Shown: piece by piece, positions 16,843-24,421 of the stretch
How positions within the stretch are numbered: the stretch's first letter is position 1
Layout of the letters: every line of letters begins with the position of its first letter
Program-made: the position numbers and the translations under genes
Source: Amycolatopsis benzoatilytica AK 16/65
GTDB lineage: Bacteria > Actinomycetota > Actinomycetes > Mycobacteriales > Pseudonocardiaceae
Length of the DNA stretch: 64,000 nucleotides
Reading direction: 5' to 3'
Assembly (NCBI RefSeq): GCF_000383915.1
Contig: NZ_KB912942.1
Location: forward strand, 5,234,367 to 5,298,366
The notes under the pieces: model-generated
What the model was told of the DNA's origin: nothing
The model's database searches: none
What the model saw: the letters and a program-made list of their open reading frames with translations, nothing else

Positions 16843-17805
16843 CTAGCTCTTCAGCTCCGCGATCAACCGGTCCGCCGCCGCGAACGGATCCAGCTCCCGT
16901 GCCGCCACCAGGTCGGCCAGCTCCGCCAGCCGGCTCCCGTGCCGCAGGTCCGCCAGCTCCGCGTGCAACCGCCGCAGCGCGATAGCGGCGACCTCGCCCC
17001 GCGCCCGGGCGGCCCGCCGACGGGCCAGTTCCCCATGTGCGGCAAGCCATTCGTGGTGTGCGCGCAGGGCCGCCACCACCTCGTCGACGCCCTCGCCCTT
17101 CGCCGCCACCGTGCGCACGATCGGCTGCCGCCAGCTCGGCCCGCGCAACTCCCGGCGCGCCAACGCGATCATGTTCTTCAAGTCGTGCACCGTCGCGTCC
17201 GCGCCGTCGCGGTCGGCCTTGTTGACCACGAACACGTCCGCGATCTCCAGCACGCCCGCCTTCGCCGCCTGGATCCCGTCGCCCATCCCCGGCGCGAGCA
17301 GGACCACCGTGGTGTCCGCCAGTTTCACAACGTCCACTTCGGACTGTCCAACCCCGACGGTCTCGATCAGCACGACGTCGAATCCGGCCGCGTCGAGCAC
17401 CCGCACCGCCTGCGGGGTCGCCCAGGACAGGCCGCCGAGATGCCCGCGGGTGGCCATCGAGCGGATGAACACGCCCGGGTCGGTGGCGTGCTCGGTCATC
17501 CGGATCCGGTCGCCGAGCAGCGCGCCGCCGGAGAACGGGGACGACGGGTCGATCGCCAGCACCCCGACCCGCAGCCCCTCCCCGCGCAAGGCGGTGAGCA
17601 GCGCGGACGTCGACGTCGACTTGCCGACGCCGGGCGGGCCGGTCAACCCGACGACGCGGGCACGGCCGGTGTAGGGGGTCAGCGCGCGGGCGATGTCCGC
17701 CACCCGCGGAGAGGAATCCTCGACTAGCGAAATGAGCCGGGCGACCGCGCGCGGTTGGCCTTCCCGCGCGCGGCCGACCAGTTCGTCGAGGTCGGGGCCG
17801 GCCAA
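16843..17805 (-). CDS. meaB: Methylmalonyl-CoA mutase-associated GTPase MeaB
   Basis: G-protein chaperone that loads and protects adenosylcobalamin on methylmalonyl-CoA mutase. It has 320 residues with P-loop GPPGVGKST near 56, LAIDPSSPFSGGALLGDRIRM near 83, a DxxGVGQSE switch-like segment near 150 and NKAD near 195. The start is a TTG immediately after the thiolase stop, with no clear Shine-Dalgarno, implying coupled translation. Methylmalonyl-CoA mutase itself is not in the window; the epimerase is two genes away. Confidence 0.95.
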   Translation of the reverse strand: MAGPDLDELVGRAREGQPRAVARLISLVEDSSPRVADIARALTPYTGRARVVGLTGPPGVGKSTSTSALLTALRGEGLRVGVLAIDPSSPFSGGALLGDRIRMTEHATDPGVFIRSMATRGHLGGLSWATPQAVRVLDAAGFDVVLIETVGVGQSEVDVVKLADTTVVLLAPGMGDGIQAAKAGVLEIADVFVVNKADRDGADATVHDLKNMIALARRELRGPSWRQPIVRTVAAKGEGVDEVVAALRAHHEWLAAHGELARRRAARARGEVAAIALRRLHAELADLRHGSRLAELADLVAARELDPFAAADRLIAELKS

Positions 17806-17806
17806 A

Positions 17807-18994
17807 TTACGCCGACGGGACGCGGATCAGCAGCGCGTCGCCCTGTCCGCCGCCGCCGCACAGGGCAGCCGCGCCCAGGCCGCCGCCGCGCCGGCGCAGC
17901 TCGTGCACCAGGTGCACGGCGAGCCGGGCGCCGGACGCGCCGATCGGGTGGCCCAGCGCGATCGCGCCGCCGTTCACGTTCACCTTCGCCGGGTCCAGGC
18001 CGAGCTTCTCGCTCGACACCAGGCCAACCGAGGCGAACGCCTCGTTGATCTCGACCAGGTCCAGGTCGGACACGTCCAGCTTGGCCTTCTTCAGCGCGGC
18101 GCGGATCGCGTTCGACGGCTGCTCCTGCAGGCTCGCGTCCGGTCCGGCGACGACGCCGTGCGCGCCGATCTCGGCCAGCGGCGTGAGGCCCAGCTCGGCC
18201 GCCTTCTCCGGGCTGGCCACGATCACCGCGGCCGCGCCGTCGGAGATCTGCGAGGACGAAGCGGCGGTGATGGTGCCGTCCGAGGCGAATGCCGGGCGCA
18301 GCTTCGCCAGGCCCTCGACGGTGGTGTCCGCGCGGACGCCCTCGTCGGTGTCGAACATGACCGGGTCGCCCTTGCGCTGCGGGATCGGCACCGGCGCGAT
18401 CTCCTCACGGAAGAACCCGGCCTCGATCGCGGCGGCGGCGCGCTGGTGCGAACGCGCGGAGAACTCGTCCTGCTGCTCGCGGGTGACGCTGTAGCGGGCG
18501 TTGTGCTTCTCCGTCGAGACGCCCATCGCGACCTGGTCGAACGCGCAGAACAGGCCGTCGTAGGCCATGTGGTCGACCAGCGTGGCGTCGCCGTACTTGA
18601 AGCCGGACCGGGACTTCGGCAGCAGGTGCGGAGCCTGGGTCATCGACTCCTGGCCGCCCGCGACGACGAGGTCGAACTCGCCCGCGCGGATCAGCTGGTC
18701 GGCGAGCGCGATGGCGTCGAGGCCGGACAGGCAGACCTTGTTGATGGTCAGCGCCGGCACGTCCATCGGGATGCCCGCGTTGACCGCCGCCTGGCGCGCC
18801 GGAATCTGGCCCGCGCCCGCGGTGAGCACCTGGCCCATGATCGTGTACTGGACCTGCTCCGGCGAGACGCCGGCCTGTTCCAGCGCGGCCTTGATCGCGA
18901 TCCCGCCCAGCTGGGCTCCCGAGAAGTCCTTCAACGAGCCGAGCAGCCGCCCGATCGGGGTGCGGGCAGCGCCCAGGATCACGGAACCGGACAC
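17807..18994 (-). CDS. Acetyl-CoA C-acetyltransferase (thiolase)
   Basis: Thiolase II-type enzyme forming or cleaving acetoacetyl-CoA, 395 residues. GTG at 18994 is preceded by GGAGG at 5-bp spacing. Active-site parts are [13 protein letters not shown] near residue 88, [15 protein letters not shown] near 345 and [11 protein letters not shown] near 380. It supplies acetoacetyl-CoA for the ethylmalonyl-CoA route represented by ccr nearby, or for ketone-body/PHB metabolism. It is in an operon with meaB and divergent from the epimerase gene. Confidence 0.95.
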   Translation of the reverse strand: MSGSVILGAARTPIGRLLGSLKDFSGAQLGGIAIKAALEQAGVSPEQVQYTIMGQVLTAGAGQIPARQAAVNAGIPMDVPALTINKVCLSGLDAIALADQLIRAGEFDLVVAGGQESMTQAPHLLPKSRSGFKYGDATLVDHMAYDGLFCAFDQVAMGVSTEKHNARYSVTREQQDEFSARSHQRAAAAIEAGFFREEIAPVPIPQRKGDPVMFDTDEGVRADTTVEGLAKLRPAFASDGTITAASSSQISDGAAAVIVASPEKAAELGLTPLAEIGAHGVVAGPDASLQEQPSNAIRAALKKAKLDVSDLDLVEINEAFASVGLVSSEKLGLDPAKVNVNGGAIALGHPIGASGARLAVHLVHELRRRGGGLGAAALCGGGGQGDALLIRVPSA

Positions 18995-19121
18995 GACGTC
19001 CTCCAAAGCTTCGATGCACTGGCAGTGTTTCCACGATACGGCCTGCGCGGGCTCCCCGGCGCGTCTTGATGGAGCCAGTGTGAGGGGGCGCACGCGCTCT
19101 TCCCGGCGCGGGGCAGCGGCT

Positions 19122-19127
19122 TATCCT
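19122..19127 (+). promoter_or_regulatory. -10 box of a leaderless epimerase transcript
   Basis: TATCCT ends 7 nt before the A of the ATG at 19134, placing the start codon exactly at +1. No Shine-Dalgarno is present. The -35 region is weak. Confidence 0.5.
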
Positions 19128-19133
19128 CCCGGT

Positions 19134-19598
19134 ATGGACACCGAGCCCACCGCATCCGCGCTCAAGCCGTTCGTCACCGCGATCGACCACGTCGGCATCG
19201 CCGTGCCCGACCTCGACGCCGCGATCGCGTTCCACCGGGACCACTTCGGCCTGGAACTCGCGCACGAGGAGGTGAACGACGAGCAGGGCGTGCGCGAAGC
19301 GATGCTGCGCGCCCCGGGCGCCGCCGGCACCGAGACGATGATCCAGCTGCTGGCGCCCTCCCGCGAGGATTCGACCATCGCGAAGTTCATCGGCCGCAAC
19401 GGGCCGGGCCTGCAGCAGCTCGCCTACCGGGTGTCCGATGTGGACGCCGCGGCGGCCGCGCTGCGGGCGCAGGGGCTGCGGCTGCTGTATGACGAGGCGA
19501 AGCGCGGGACGTCGAACAGCCGGGTGAACTTCGTGCACCCGAAGGACGCCGGCGGGGTGCTGGTCGAGCTGGTCGAGCCGGCGGCGACCGGGCACTGA
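19134..19598 (+). CDS. mce: Methylmalonyl-CoA epimerase
   Basis: VOC-fold metalloenzyme interconverting (R)- and (S)-methylmalonyl-CoA in propionate metabolism; 154 residues. AIDHVGIAVPDLDAAI near residue 18 supplies the first metal His. QQLAYRVSDVDAA near 92 (usually HHIAY; here the His positions are replaced by Gln-Gln) and FVHPKDAGGVLVELVEP at the C-terminus complete the fold. The replacement of the second His motif is worth noting for metal binding. It is divergent from the thiolase-meaB operon and followed by a repeat array. Confidence 0.88.
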   Translation: MDTEPTASALKPFVTAIDHVGIAVPDLDAAIAFHRDHFGLELAHEEVNDEQGVREAMLRAPGAAGTETMIQLLAPSREDSTIAKFIGRNGPGLQQLAYRVSDVDAAAAALRAQGLRLLYDEAKRGTSNSRVNFVHPKDAGGVLVELVEPAATGH

Positions 19599-19615
19599 CG
19601 CACCCACCCCGACCA

Positions 19616-19784
19616 CCCCAATGCCACATTGGGTGCGTTGAGCCACCCCAATGTGGCATTGGGTGCATCCCAGGCACCCAATGTGGCATTCGGTGCATCC
19701 CAGGCACCCAATGTGGCATTCGGTGCATCCCAGGCACCCAATGTGGCATTCGGTGCGTTGAGCGCACCCAATGCCACATTGGGG
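19616..19784. repeat. Array of six palindromic units, exact 30-bp period
   Basis: Six hairpin cores spaced exactly 30 bp apart, with their central ATG at 19621, 19651, 19681, 19711, 19741 and 19771. Inner units read CCCAATGTGGCATTCGGTGC. The first and last read CCCAATGCCACATTGGG, a perfect 7-bp-arm palindrome. Linkers are near-identical (GTTGAGC or ATCCCAGG). It fills the space between the convergent epimerase and TetR genes. A second, four-unit array occurs at 47594. Not a CRISPR: linkers are conserved, not unique. Confidence 0.95.
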
Positions 19785-19815
19785 CGCTGCAGGTTCGGAG
19801 CCGCCGAGCGCGGGG

Positions 19816-19915
19816 GGCGCGTGAGGGAGCGGGGCGGCGCGTGAGGGAGCGGGGCGGCGCGTGAGGAACCGGAGTGGCGCGTCAGGAACCGGCGGGGCGC
19901 ATCAGGAAGCGGGGG
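19816..19915. repeat. Five 20-bp tandem repeats at the TetR 3' end
   Basis: Units start at 19816, 19836, 19856, 19876 and 19896. Units 1 and 2 are identical (GGCGCGTGAGGGAGCGGGGC) and the others degenerate progressively. The last unit contains the TetR stop codon, so the series looks like repeated copying of the gene's 3' end. The remaining non-coding bases between 19599 and 19901 show nothing else. Confidence 0.85.
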
Positions 19916-20495
19916 TGGGCGGCGCGCCCTTCGACGCCTTTGCCGACAGCGCGTTCGCCACGAACGTCAGTTCCCCGTCGAATTCCGCCGGCTGGTCGTC
20001 GCCCGAGTGCCGGGCGGTCGCGTGCCGGTGGCTGACCGCCCGGGCCAGCAGCCCGGACGCGTTGTCGATGTCCGGCCCGGCCAGCCGCCCGCCGGCCGCG
20101 GCCACGATCACCGACCGCATCAGCCGGACCAGCTGCTGGTAGCGGTCGGACAGCGCCTCGCGCACCACGTGGTGCGTGTCGGCCTCGCGCCACAGCAGGT
20201 GCGAGAGGCCCAGCGAACCGGTGAACCGGCGGTCGAGTTCGCCGACCAGCCGGCGCAGGGAACCCGCCAGGTCGCCGGGGACGACGACCGCAGCGGGTTC
20301 GATGCGTTCGTCCGGCAGCCGGTCGACCAATGCGGCCAGCAGGTCGGACTTGCGGCGGAAGTAGTAGTGGACCAGGCCCTTCGGGACCCCGGCGCGCTCC
20401 GCGATGCGGGACGTCGGGGTCGCTTCGAAGCCGGACTCGGCGAACAGCTCCTCCGCCGCGCACAGGATCCGTTCCTTCGCCGAGTCGTCGGTCAT
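19902..20495 (-). CDS. TetR family regulator
   Basis: 197-residue repressor-type protein. The HTH is at about residues 5-50 (ERILCAAEELFAESGFEATPTSRIAERAGVPKGLVHYYFRRKSDLL in total, quoted here only by its ends). Both the body, with HHVVREALSDRYQQLVRLMR, and the C-terminal effector domain are complete. Its 3' end lies in the 20-bp tandem repeats. The SPW-repeat membrane protein gene lies 88 bp upstream in the same direction. No target is evident. Confidence 0.9.
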   Translation of the reverse strand: MTDDSAKERILCAAEELFAESGFEATPTSRIAERAGVPKGLVHYYFRRKSDLLAALVDRLPDERIEPAAVVVPGDLAGSLRRLVGELDRRFTGSLGLSHLLWREADTHHVVREALSDRYQQLVRLMRSVIVAAAGGRLAGPDIDNASGLLARAVSHRHATARHSGDDQPAEFDGELTFVANALSAKASKGAPPTPAS

Positions 20496-20583
20496 CTCCG
20501 CCTTCCTCCCCTCCGCCGCCCTCGCCGGGGCGGCTTCGCCGCGCTCTGCTTGTCCTGTCCTCGCCGGGGAATCCCCGGCTTCG

Positions 20584-20952
20584 TCAGTGCTGCCCGGCCG
20601 TGCGGTGGGCGGCGTTGGCCTCCGGCATCGCGGCCGCGCCGGCGATGATCGTCAGCGCCCCGGCGACCCAGGACGTCCACGACGCCCCGTTGAACTGCGT
20701 GTACCCCATCACCCACGGCGCGATGAACAGCAACGCGCCAAGGACGATCTGCACGCCCTCGCTGTAAACCATGCTCGGCGCCGCGAGCGACACCAAGCCG
20801 TCGATAGCGATCAGCGCACCGAGGACCACCATCGTCCACATCATCGTGGTGTTCGTGCTCAGCCAAAGGGGTGAAAGAGCGGCGACAACACCGATGACGA
20901 CTTCCGCCCAGTCATAGGGCCGCATCCAGGCGCGCGTCGAGACTTCACTCAT
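20584..20952 (-). CDS. SPW repeat membrane protein
   Basis: 122-residue integral membrane protein with four hydrophobic helices arranged as two repeats. Each repeat contains a PLW/APWV-type motif (AALSPLWLS near residue 25, LFIAPWVMG near 78), typical of the SPW family. Function is unknown for the family. It could be co-transcribed with the TetR gene downstream. Confidence 0.85.
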   Translation of the reverse strand: MSEVSTRAWMRPYDWAEVVIGVVAALSPLWLSTNTTMMWTMVVLGALIAIDGLVSLAAPSMVYSEGVQIVLGALLFIAPWVMGYTQFNGASWTSWVAGALTIIAGAAAMPEANAAHRTAGQH

Positions 20953-21012
20953 TCGTGCTCACCTCCGCCGGAAAAGAGCCGTTCAGGGAGATTTCCCACT
21001 TCCACTGTGCGC

Positions 21013-21034
21013 CTTGACTGGCCAGCCGGTCAAG
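21013..21034. promoter_or_regulatory. Inverted repeat upstream of ccr
   Basis: CTTGAC and GTCAAG separated by 10 bp, in the 193-bp gap between the SPW gene and ccr. Its left arm contains TTGACT, a possible -35 hexamer on the plus strand. A regulator site is plausible but unassigned. Confidence 0.35.
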
Positions 21035-21145
21035 ATTCCGTACGTCACACTTCGACTCGTGGACCGGGGGTTCGGCCCGTACAGTGAGGCCCCCGGTTAC
21101 CGACGAGTAATTTCGGCTCCCGCGGCCGACCCCCTGGAGGTCTCG

Positions 21146-22486
21146 ATGACGCACCTCGACCAGATCCAGCAGGCGATCCTGAGCGGCCGCCTCGAAGAGC
21201 TCGCCGACCTCCCCGTCCCCGAGCGCTACCGCGGCGTGACCGTGCACGCCGACGAGGTCGACATGTTCGAGGGCCTCGAAAGCCGCGACAAGGACCCGCG
21301 CCGGTCGCTGCACCTGGACGAGGTGCCGACGCCGGAGCTGGGCCCGGGCGAGGCGCTGGTCGCCGTCATGGCCAGCGCGATCAACTACAACACTGTCTGG
21401 ACCTCGATCTTCGAGCCGATCCCGACGTTCAAGTTCCTGCAGCGCTACGGCAGGGTCTCGCCGCTGGCCAAGCGGCACGACCTGCCGTATCACGTGGTCG
21501 GCTCCGACCTTTCCGGCGTCGTGCTGCGCACCGGCGCGGGCGTGCACAACTGGAAGCCGGGCGACGAGGTCGTCGCGCACTGCCTGAACGTCGAGCTGGA
21601 AGGCCCGGACGGGCACAACGACACGATGCTCGACACCGAGCAGCGGATCTGGGGCTTCGAGACCAACTTCGGCGGACTGGCCGAGATCGCGCTGGTCAAG
21701 GCGAACCAGCTGATGCCGAAGCCGGCGCACCTCACCTGGGAGGAGTCCGCTTCCCCGGGCCTGGTGAACTCCACCGCCTACCGGCAGCTCGTGTCGCGCA
21801 ACGGCGCGGACATGAAGCAGGGCGACGTCGTCCTCGTCTGGGGCGCCTCGGGCGGCCTCGGCTCGTACGCGACGCAGTACGCGCTCAACGGCGGCGCGAT
21901 TCCGGTGTGCGTGGTCTCCAGCCCGGAGAAGGCGGAGATCTGCCGGAAGCTCGGCGCGGAGCTGATCATCGACCGCACCGCCGAGGGGTACCGGTTCTGG
22001 AAGAACGAGAACGAGCAGGACCCCAAGGAATGGCAGCGGTTCGGCGCGAAGATCCGCGAGCTGACCGGCGGCGAGGACCCGGACATCGTGTTCGAGCACC
22101 CGGGCCGGGAGACCTTCGGCGCGTCCGTCTACGCCGCGCGCAAAGGCGGCACCATCGTCACCTGCGCGTCCACCTCGGGGTACATGCACCAGTACGACAA
22201 CCGGTATCTGTGGATGAACCTGAAGCGGATCATCGGCTCGCACTTCGCGAACTACCGCGAATCGTGGGAGGCCAACCGGCTGATCGCGAAGGGCCTGATC
22301 CACCCGACGCTGTCGAAGACGTACTCGCTGGAAGAGACCGGCCAAGCCGCCCTGGACGTGCACCGCAACGCTCACCAGGGCAAGGTCGGCGTGCTCGCGC
22401 TCGCCCCGGAAGAAGGGCTCGGCGTGCGCGACGAGGAGATGCGAGCGAAGCACCTCGACGCGATCAACGCCTTCCGCGGCGCCTGA
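21146..22486 (+). CDS. ccr: Crotonyl-CoA carboxylase/reductase
   Basis: NADPH-dependent reductive carboxylation of crotonyl-CoA to ethylmalonyl-CoA, key to the ethylmalonyl-CoA pathway and to extender-unit supply for polyketides. It is a medium-chain dehydrogenase of 446 residues. The ATG at 21146 has GGAGG 6 bp upstream; an upstream in-frame extension is rejected. ASAINYNTVWTSIFEPIPTF near residue 80, VVGSDLSGVVLRTG near 120, the nucleotide site LVWGASGGLGSYATQYAL near 230 and the Ccr-specific EHPGRETFGASVYAARKGG near 315 are visible. A terminator follows. It sits close to thiolase, epimerase and meaB, fitting one acyl-CoA network. Confidence 0.97.
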   Translation: MTHLDQIQQAILSGRLEELADLPVPERYRGVTVHADEVDMFEGLESRDKDPRRSLHLDEVPTPELGPGEALVAVMASAINYNTVWTSIFEPIPTFKFLQRYGRVSPLAKRHDLPYHVVGSDLSGVVLRTGAGVHNWKPGDEVVAHCLNVELEGPDGHNDTMLDTEQRIWGFETNFGGLAEIALVKANQLMPKPAHLTWEESASPGLVNSTAYRQLVSRNGADMKQGDVVLVWGASGGLGSYATQYALNGGAIPVCVVSSPEKAEICRKLGAELIIDRTAEGYRFWKNENEQDPKEWQRFGAKIRELTGGEDPDIVFEHPGRETFGASVYAARKGGTIVTCASTSGYMHQYDNRYLWMNLKRIIGSHFANYRESWEANRLIAKGLIHPTLSKTYSLEETGQAALDVHRNAHQGKVGVLALAPEEGLGVRDEEMRAKHLDAINAFRGA

Positions 22487-22507
22487 GGGCGGACCTCCCG
22501 CCCCTCC

Positions 22508-22540
22508 GGTCCGGCCGCTCGGCGCACGAGCGGCCGGACC
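22508..22540. terminator. Terminator after ccr
   Basis: GGTCCGGCCGCTCG and CGAGCGGCCGGACC, perfect 14-bp arms around GCGCA, 21 bp after the ccr stop. There is no T-tract, as is common in actinobacteria. Confidence 0.75.
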
Positions 22541-22589
22541 CCGTGGGTGCTCACCCGTCCGTGACCGCGGAGCAGCTACGGTGGGGGCT

Positions 22590-23909
22590 ATGAGCCTTGG
22601 CGATGAACGCGAACTCGTGCCGCTGGGAGCCGGCTTCGACGTGGCGAAGCGGGGGTACAGCCGGGCACAGGTCGACGACCACCTGGAACGGCTTGACGGC
22701 GATCTGAAGATGCTCACCGCCGACCGCGACGCCGCCATCGCCCAGGCGGGCGATCTCGCCCGGCAGCTGGAAGTCGCGCGCGGCGAGATCGCCGACCTGC
22801 GCGGTCAGGTGGACCGGCTCGCGCAGCCGCCGACGAGCGTCGAGGGACTGTCCGAGCGCCTGCAGCGGATGCTGCGGCTGGCGCAGGACGAGGCCGCCGA
22901 CACGCGCGCCCGCGCCGAGGCCGAGGCCGGCCACATCCGGGCGAAGGCGGAGACCGACGCGAGCGCCATGCGCGCCCGCTACGAGCAGCTGCTCACCGAA
23001 CTCGACCTGCGCCGCAAGGAAATGGAAGCCGAGCACCGCAAGGTGCTGGAGGACGCGCGCGCCGAGGCGAAGCGGATCACCGACGAGGGCGAGGCCGAGC
23101 GCAAGAAGCTCGACGGCGAGTCCGAGGCCCGCCGCACCCAGGTCGAGGAAGACTTCGAGATCGCCATGGCCACCCGCCGCGCCGAGGCGATGCGGGTACT
23201 GGCCGAGCAGGAAGCCGCCAGCAAGGCCGAGGCCGAGCGCCGGGTCCGCGAGGCGGCCGAGGACGCCGCCGCGATCCGCGCGAAGGTGCTCGAGGAGGAG
23301 ACGGCCGCGAAGGCCGACATCGACCGCCGCCAGCGCGAATCCGTCGCGGACGCGAACAAGCGCCGCCAGGACTCGATCACCGAGGCGAACGCCCGGCTGG
23401 CCGAGGCAGCCGACGAGGCCCGCCGCCGCGTCCGCACCGCCACCGACGAGTCGAACCGGCGGATCACCCAGGCCAACGAGCGGGTCGAGGCGCTGCGCAC
23501 GGTCCGGGCCAGCCTGGCCGAGCAGGTCCGCTCCGCGCGGACGGTGCTGGCCGAGGCGCAGCACGTGCTGGGCGAGATGGACGGGGCGGTGCCCGCGGAC
23601 ATCAAGGCTGCGGCCGACGCGACTCCGAAGCCCGGGGGCGGCAAGAACACAGGTGCGGGCTCGGCTCCGGCCGGGTCCGGCGCGGCCAGCAGCGGTTCGG
23701 CGAGCGGCGGCGGCGCGCAGGCCGCGCAGAACTCCGGCGGCAACGCCACCGCGACCGCGGTCAAGACCGCTGCCGCAGGTCAGAGCGCTCCTGGCGGGGC
23801 AGCGCAGCCAGCCCGCGGCGATGTCGAGCAGACCATCCGGCTGCGCACCTCCGACGTGCCCAAGCCGCAGCCGCAACCGCGTCCGGCGGGAAAACCGACT
23901 GGCGAGTAA
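22590..23909 (+). CDS. DivIVA-domain long coiled-coil protein (polar growth/cytoskeletal type)
   Basis: 439 residues. An N-terminal DivIVA-like segment (FDVAKRGYSRAQVDDHLERL, about 15-35) is followed by a continuous Ala/Glu/Arg-rich coiled coil (about 35-335), with many AEAER and RRR heptad-like stretches. The tail is Gly/Ser/Ala/Pro-rich low-complexity sequence. The ATG at 22590 sits one base after the position expected for +1 from TACGGT (22577-22582), so the mRNA may be nearly leaderless. By domain plan and by neighbours it resembles the Streptomyces Scy/FilP-type proteins that organise hyphal tips. That equivalence is inference. Confidence 0.85.
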   Translation: MSLGDERELVPLGAGFDVAKRGYSRAQVDDHLERLDGDLKMLTADRDAAIAQAGDLARQLEVARGEIADLRGQVDRLAQPPTSVEGLSERLQRMLRLAQDEAADTRARAEAEAGHIRAKAETDASAMRARYEQLLTELDLRRKEMEAEHRKVLEDARAEAKRITDEGEAERKKLDGESEARRTQVEEDFEIAMATRRAEAMRVLAEQEAASKAEAERRVREAAEDAAAIRAKVLEEETAAKADIDRRQRESVADANKRRQDSITEANARLAEAADEARRRVRTATDESNRRITQANERVEALRTVRASLAEQVRSARTVLAEAQHVLGEMDGAVPADIKAAADATPKPGGGKNTGAGSAPAGSGAASSGSASGGGAQAAQNSGGNATATAVKTAAAGQSAPGGAAQPARGDVEQTIRLRTSDVPKPQPQPRPAGKPTGE

Positions 23910-23967
23910 CCTTCCCCCGCGAAGGGGCCGCGCCGCCCCGCTGACCCATCTCGCCGGGAGGTTGTGC

Positions 23968-24417
23968 ATGGCTGTCTATCGGACTGTGGTGGTGGGCACG
24001 GACGGATCCGACTCGTCCTTCGCCGCGGTGGACAAGGCCGCTGGGGTGGCCGCGGCCGCCGGGGCGTCCCTGGTCGTCGTGTGCGCCTACCACCCCGCCA
24101 GCCGTCATGACGTGGAACTCGCCCAGGACCAGCTGGGCGAGGAGGCTTACCAAGTGGTCGGCTCCGCGCCCGCGGAGGACACCCTGCAGTCCGCGCGGGA
24201 CCGGGCGATCCGGGCCGGTGCGGAGAAGGTCGACACACTGGCCGTCGAAGGCGAGCCGGTGGACACCCTGCGCAAGGTCGTGAAGGACCGCGAGGCGGAC
24301 CTGCTGGTGGTCGGCAACCGCGGCCTCAACACGCTCGCCGGCCGGATACTGGGCTCGGTGCCGTCGGAGGTGGCCCGCAAGTCGGGTGTCGACGTGCTGA
24401 TCGTGCACACCACCTGA
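23968..24417 (+). CDS. Universal stress protein (UspA family)
   Basis: 149-residue single Usp domain. The N-terminal strand VVVGTDGSDSS is near residue 8, and the ATP-binding motif GNRGLNTLAGRILGSVPSEV near 115 fits G-2x-G-9x-G-S, so nucleotide binding is likely. GGGAGG precedes the ATG. The gene ends 4 bp before the cyclase start, so both are probably co-transcribed. Confidence 0.93.
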   Translation: MAVYRTVVVGTDGSDSSFAAVDKAAGVAAAAGASLVVVCAYHPASRHDVELAQDQLGEEAYQVVGSAPAEDTLQSARDRAIRAGAEKVDTLAVEGEPVDTLRKVVKDREADLLVVGNRGLNTLAGRILGSVPSEVARKSGVDVLIVHTT

Positions 24418-24421
24418 CCTC

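Noticed and set aside
19616..19784. CRISPR array
   Set aside because: The period is regular at 30 bp, but the stretches between cores are conserved and only about 9 bp long, with no unique spacers and no cas genes.
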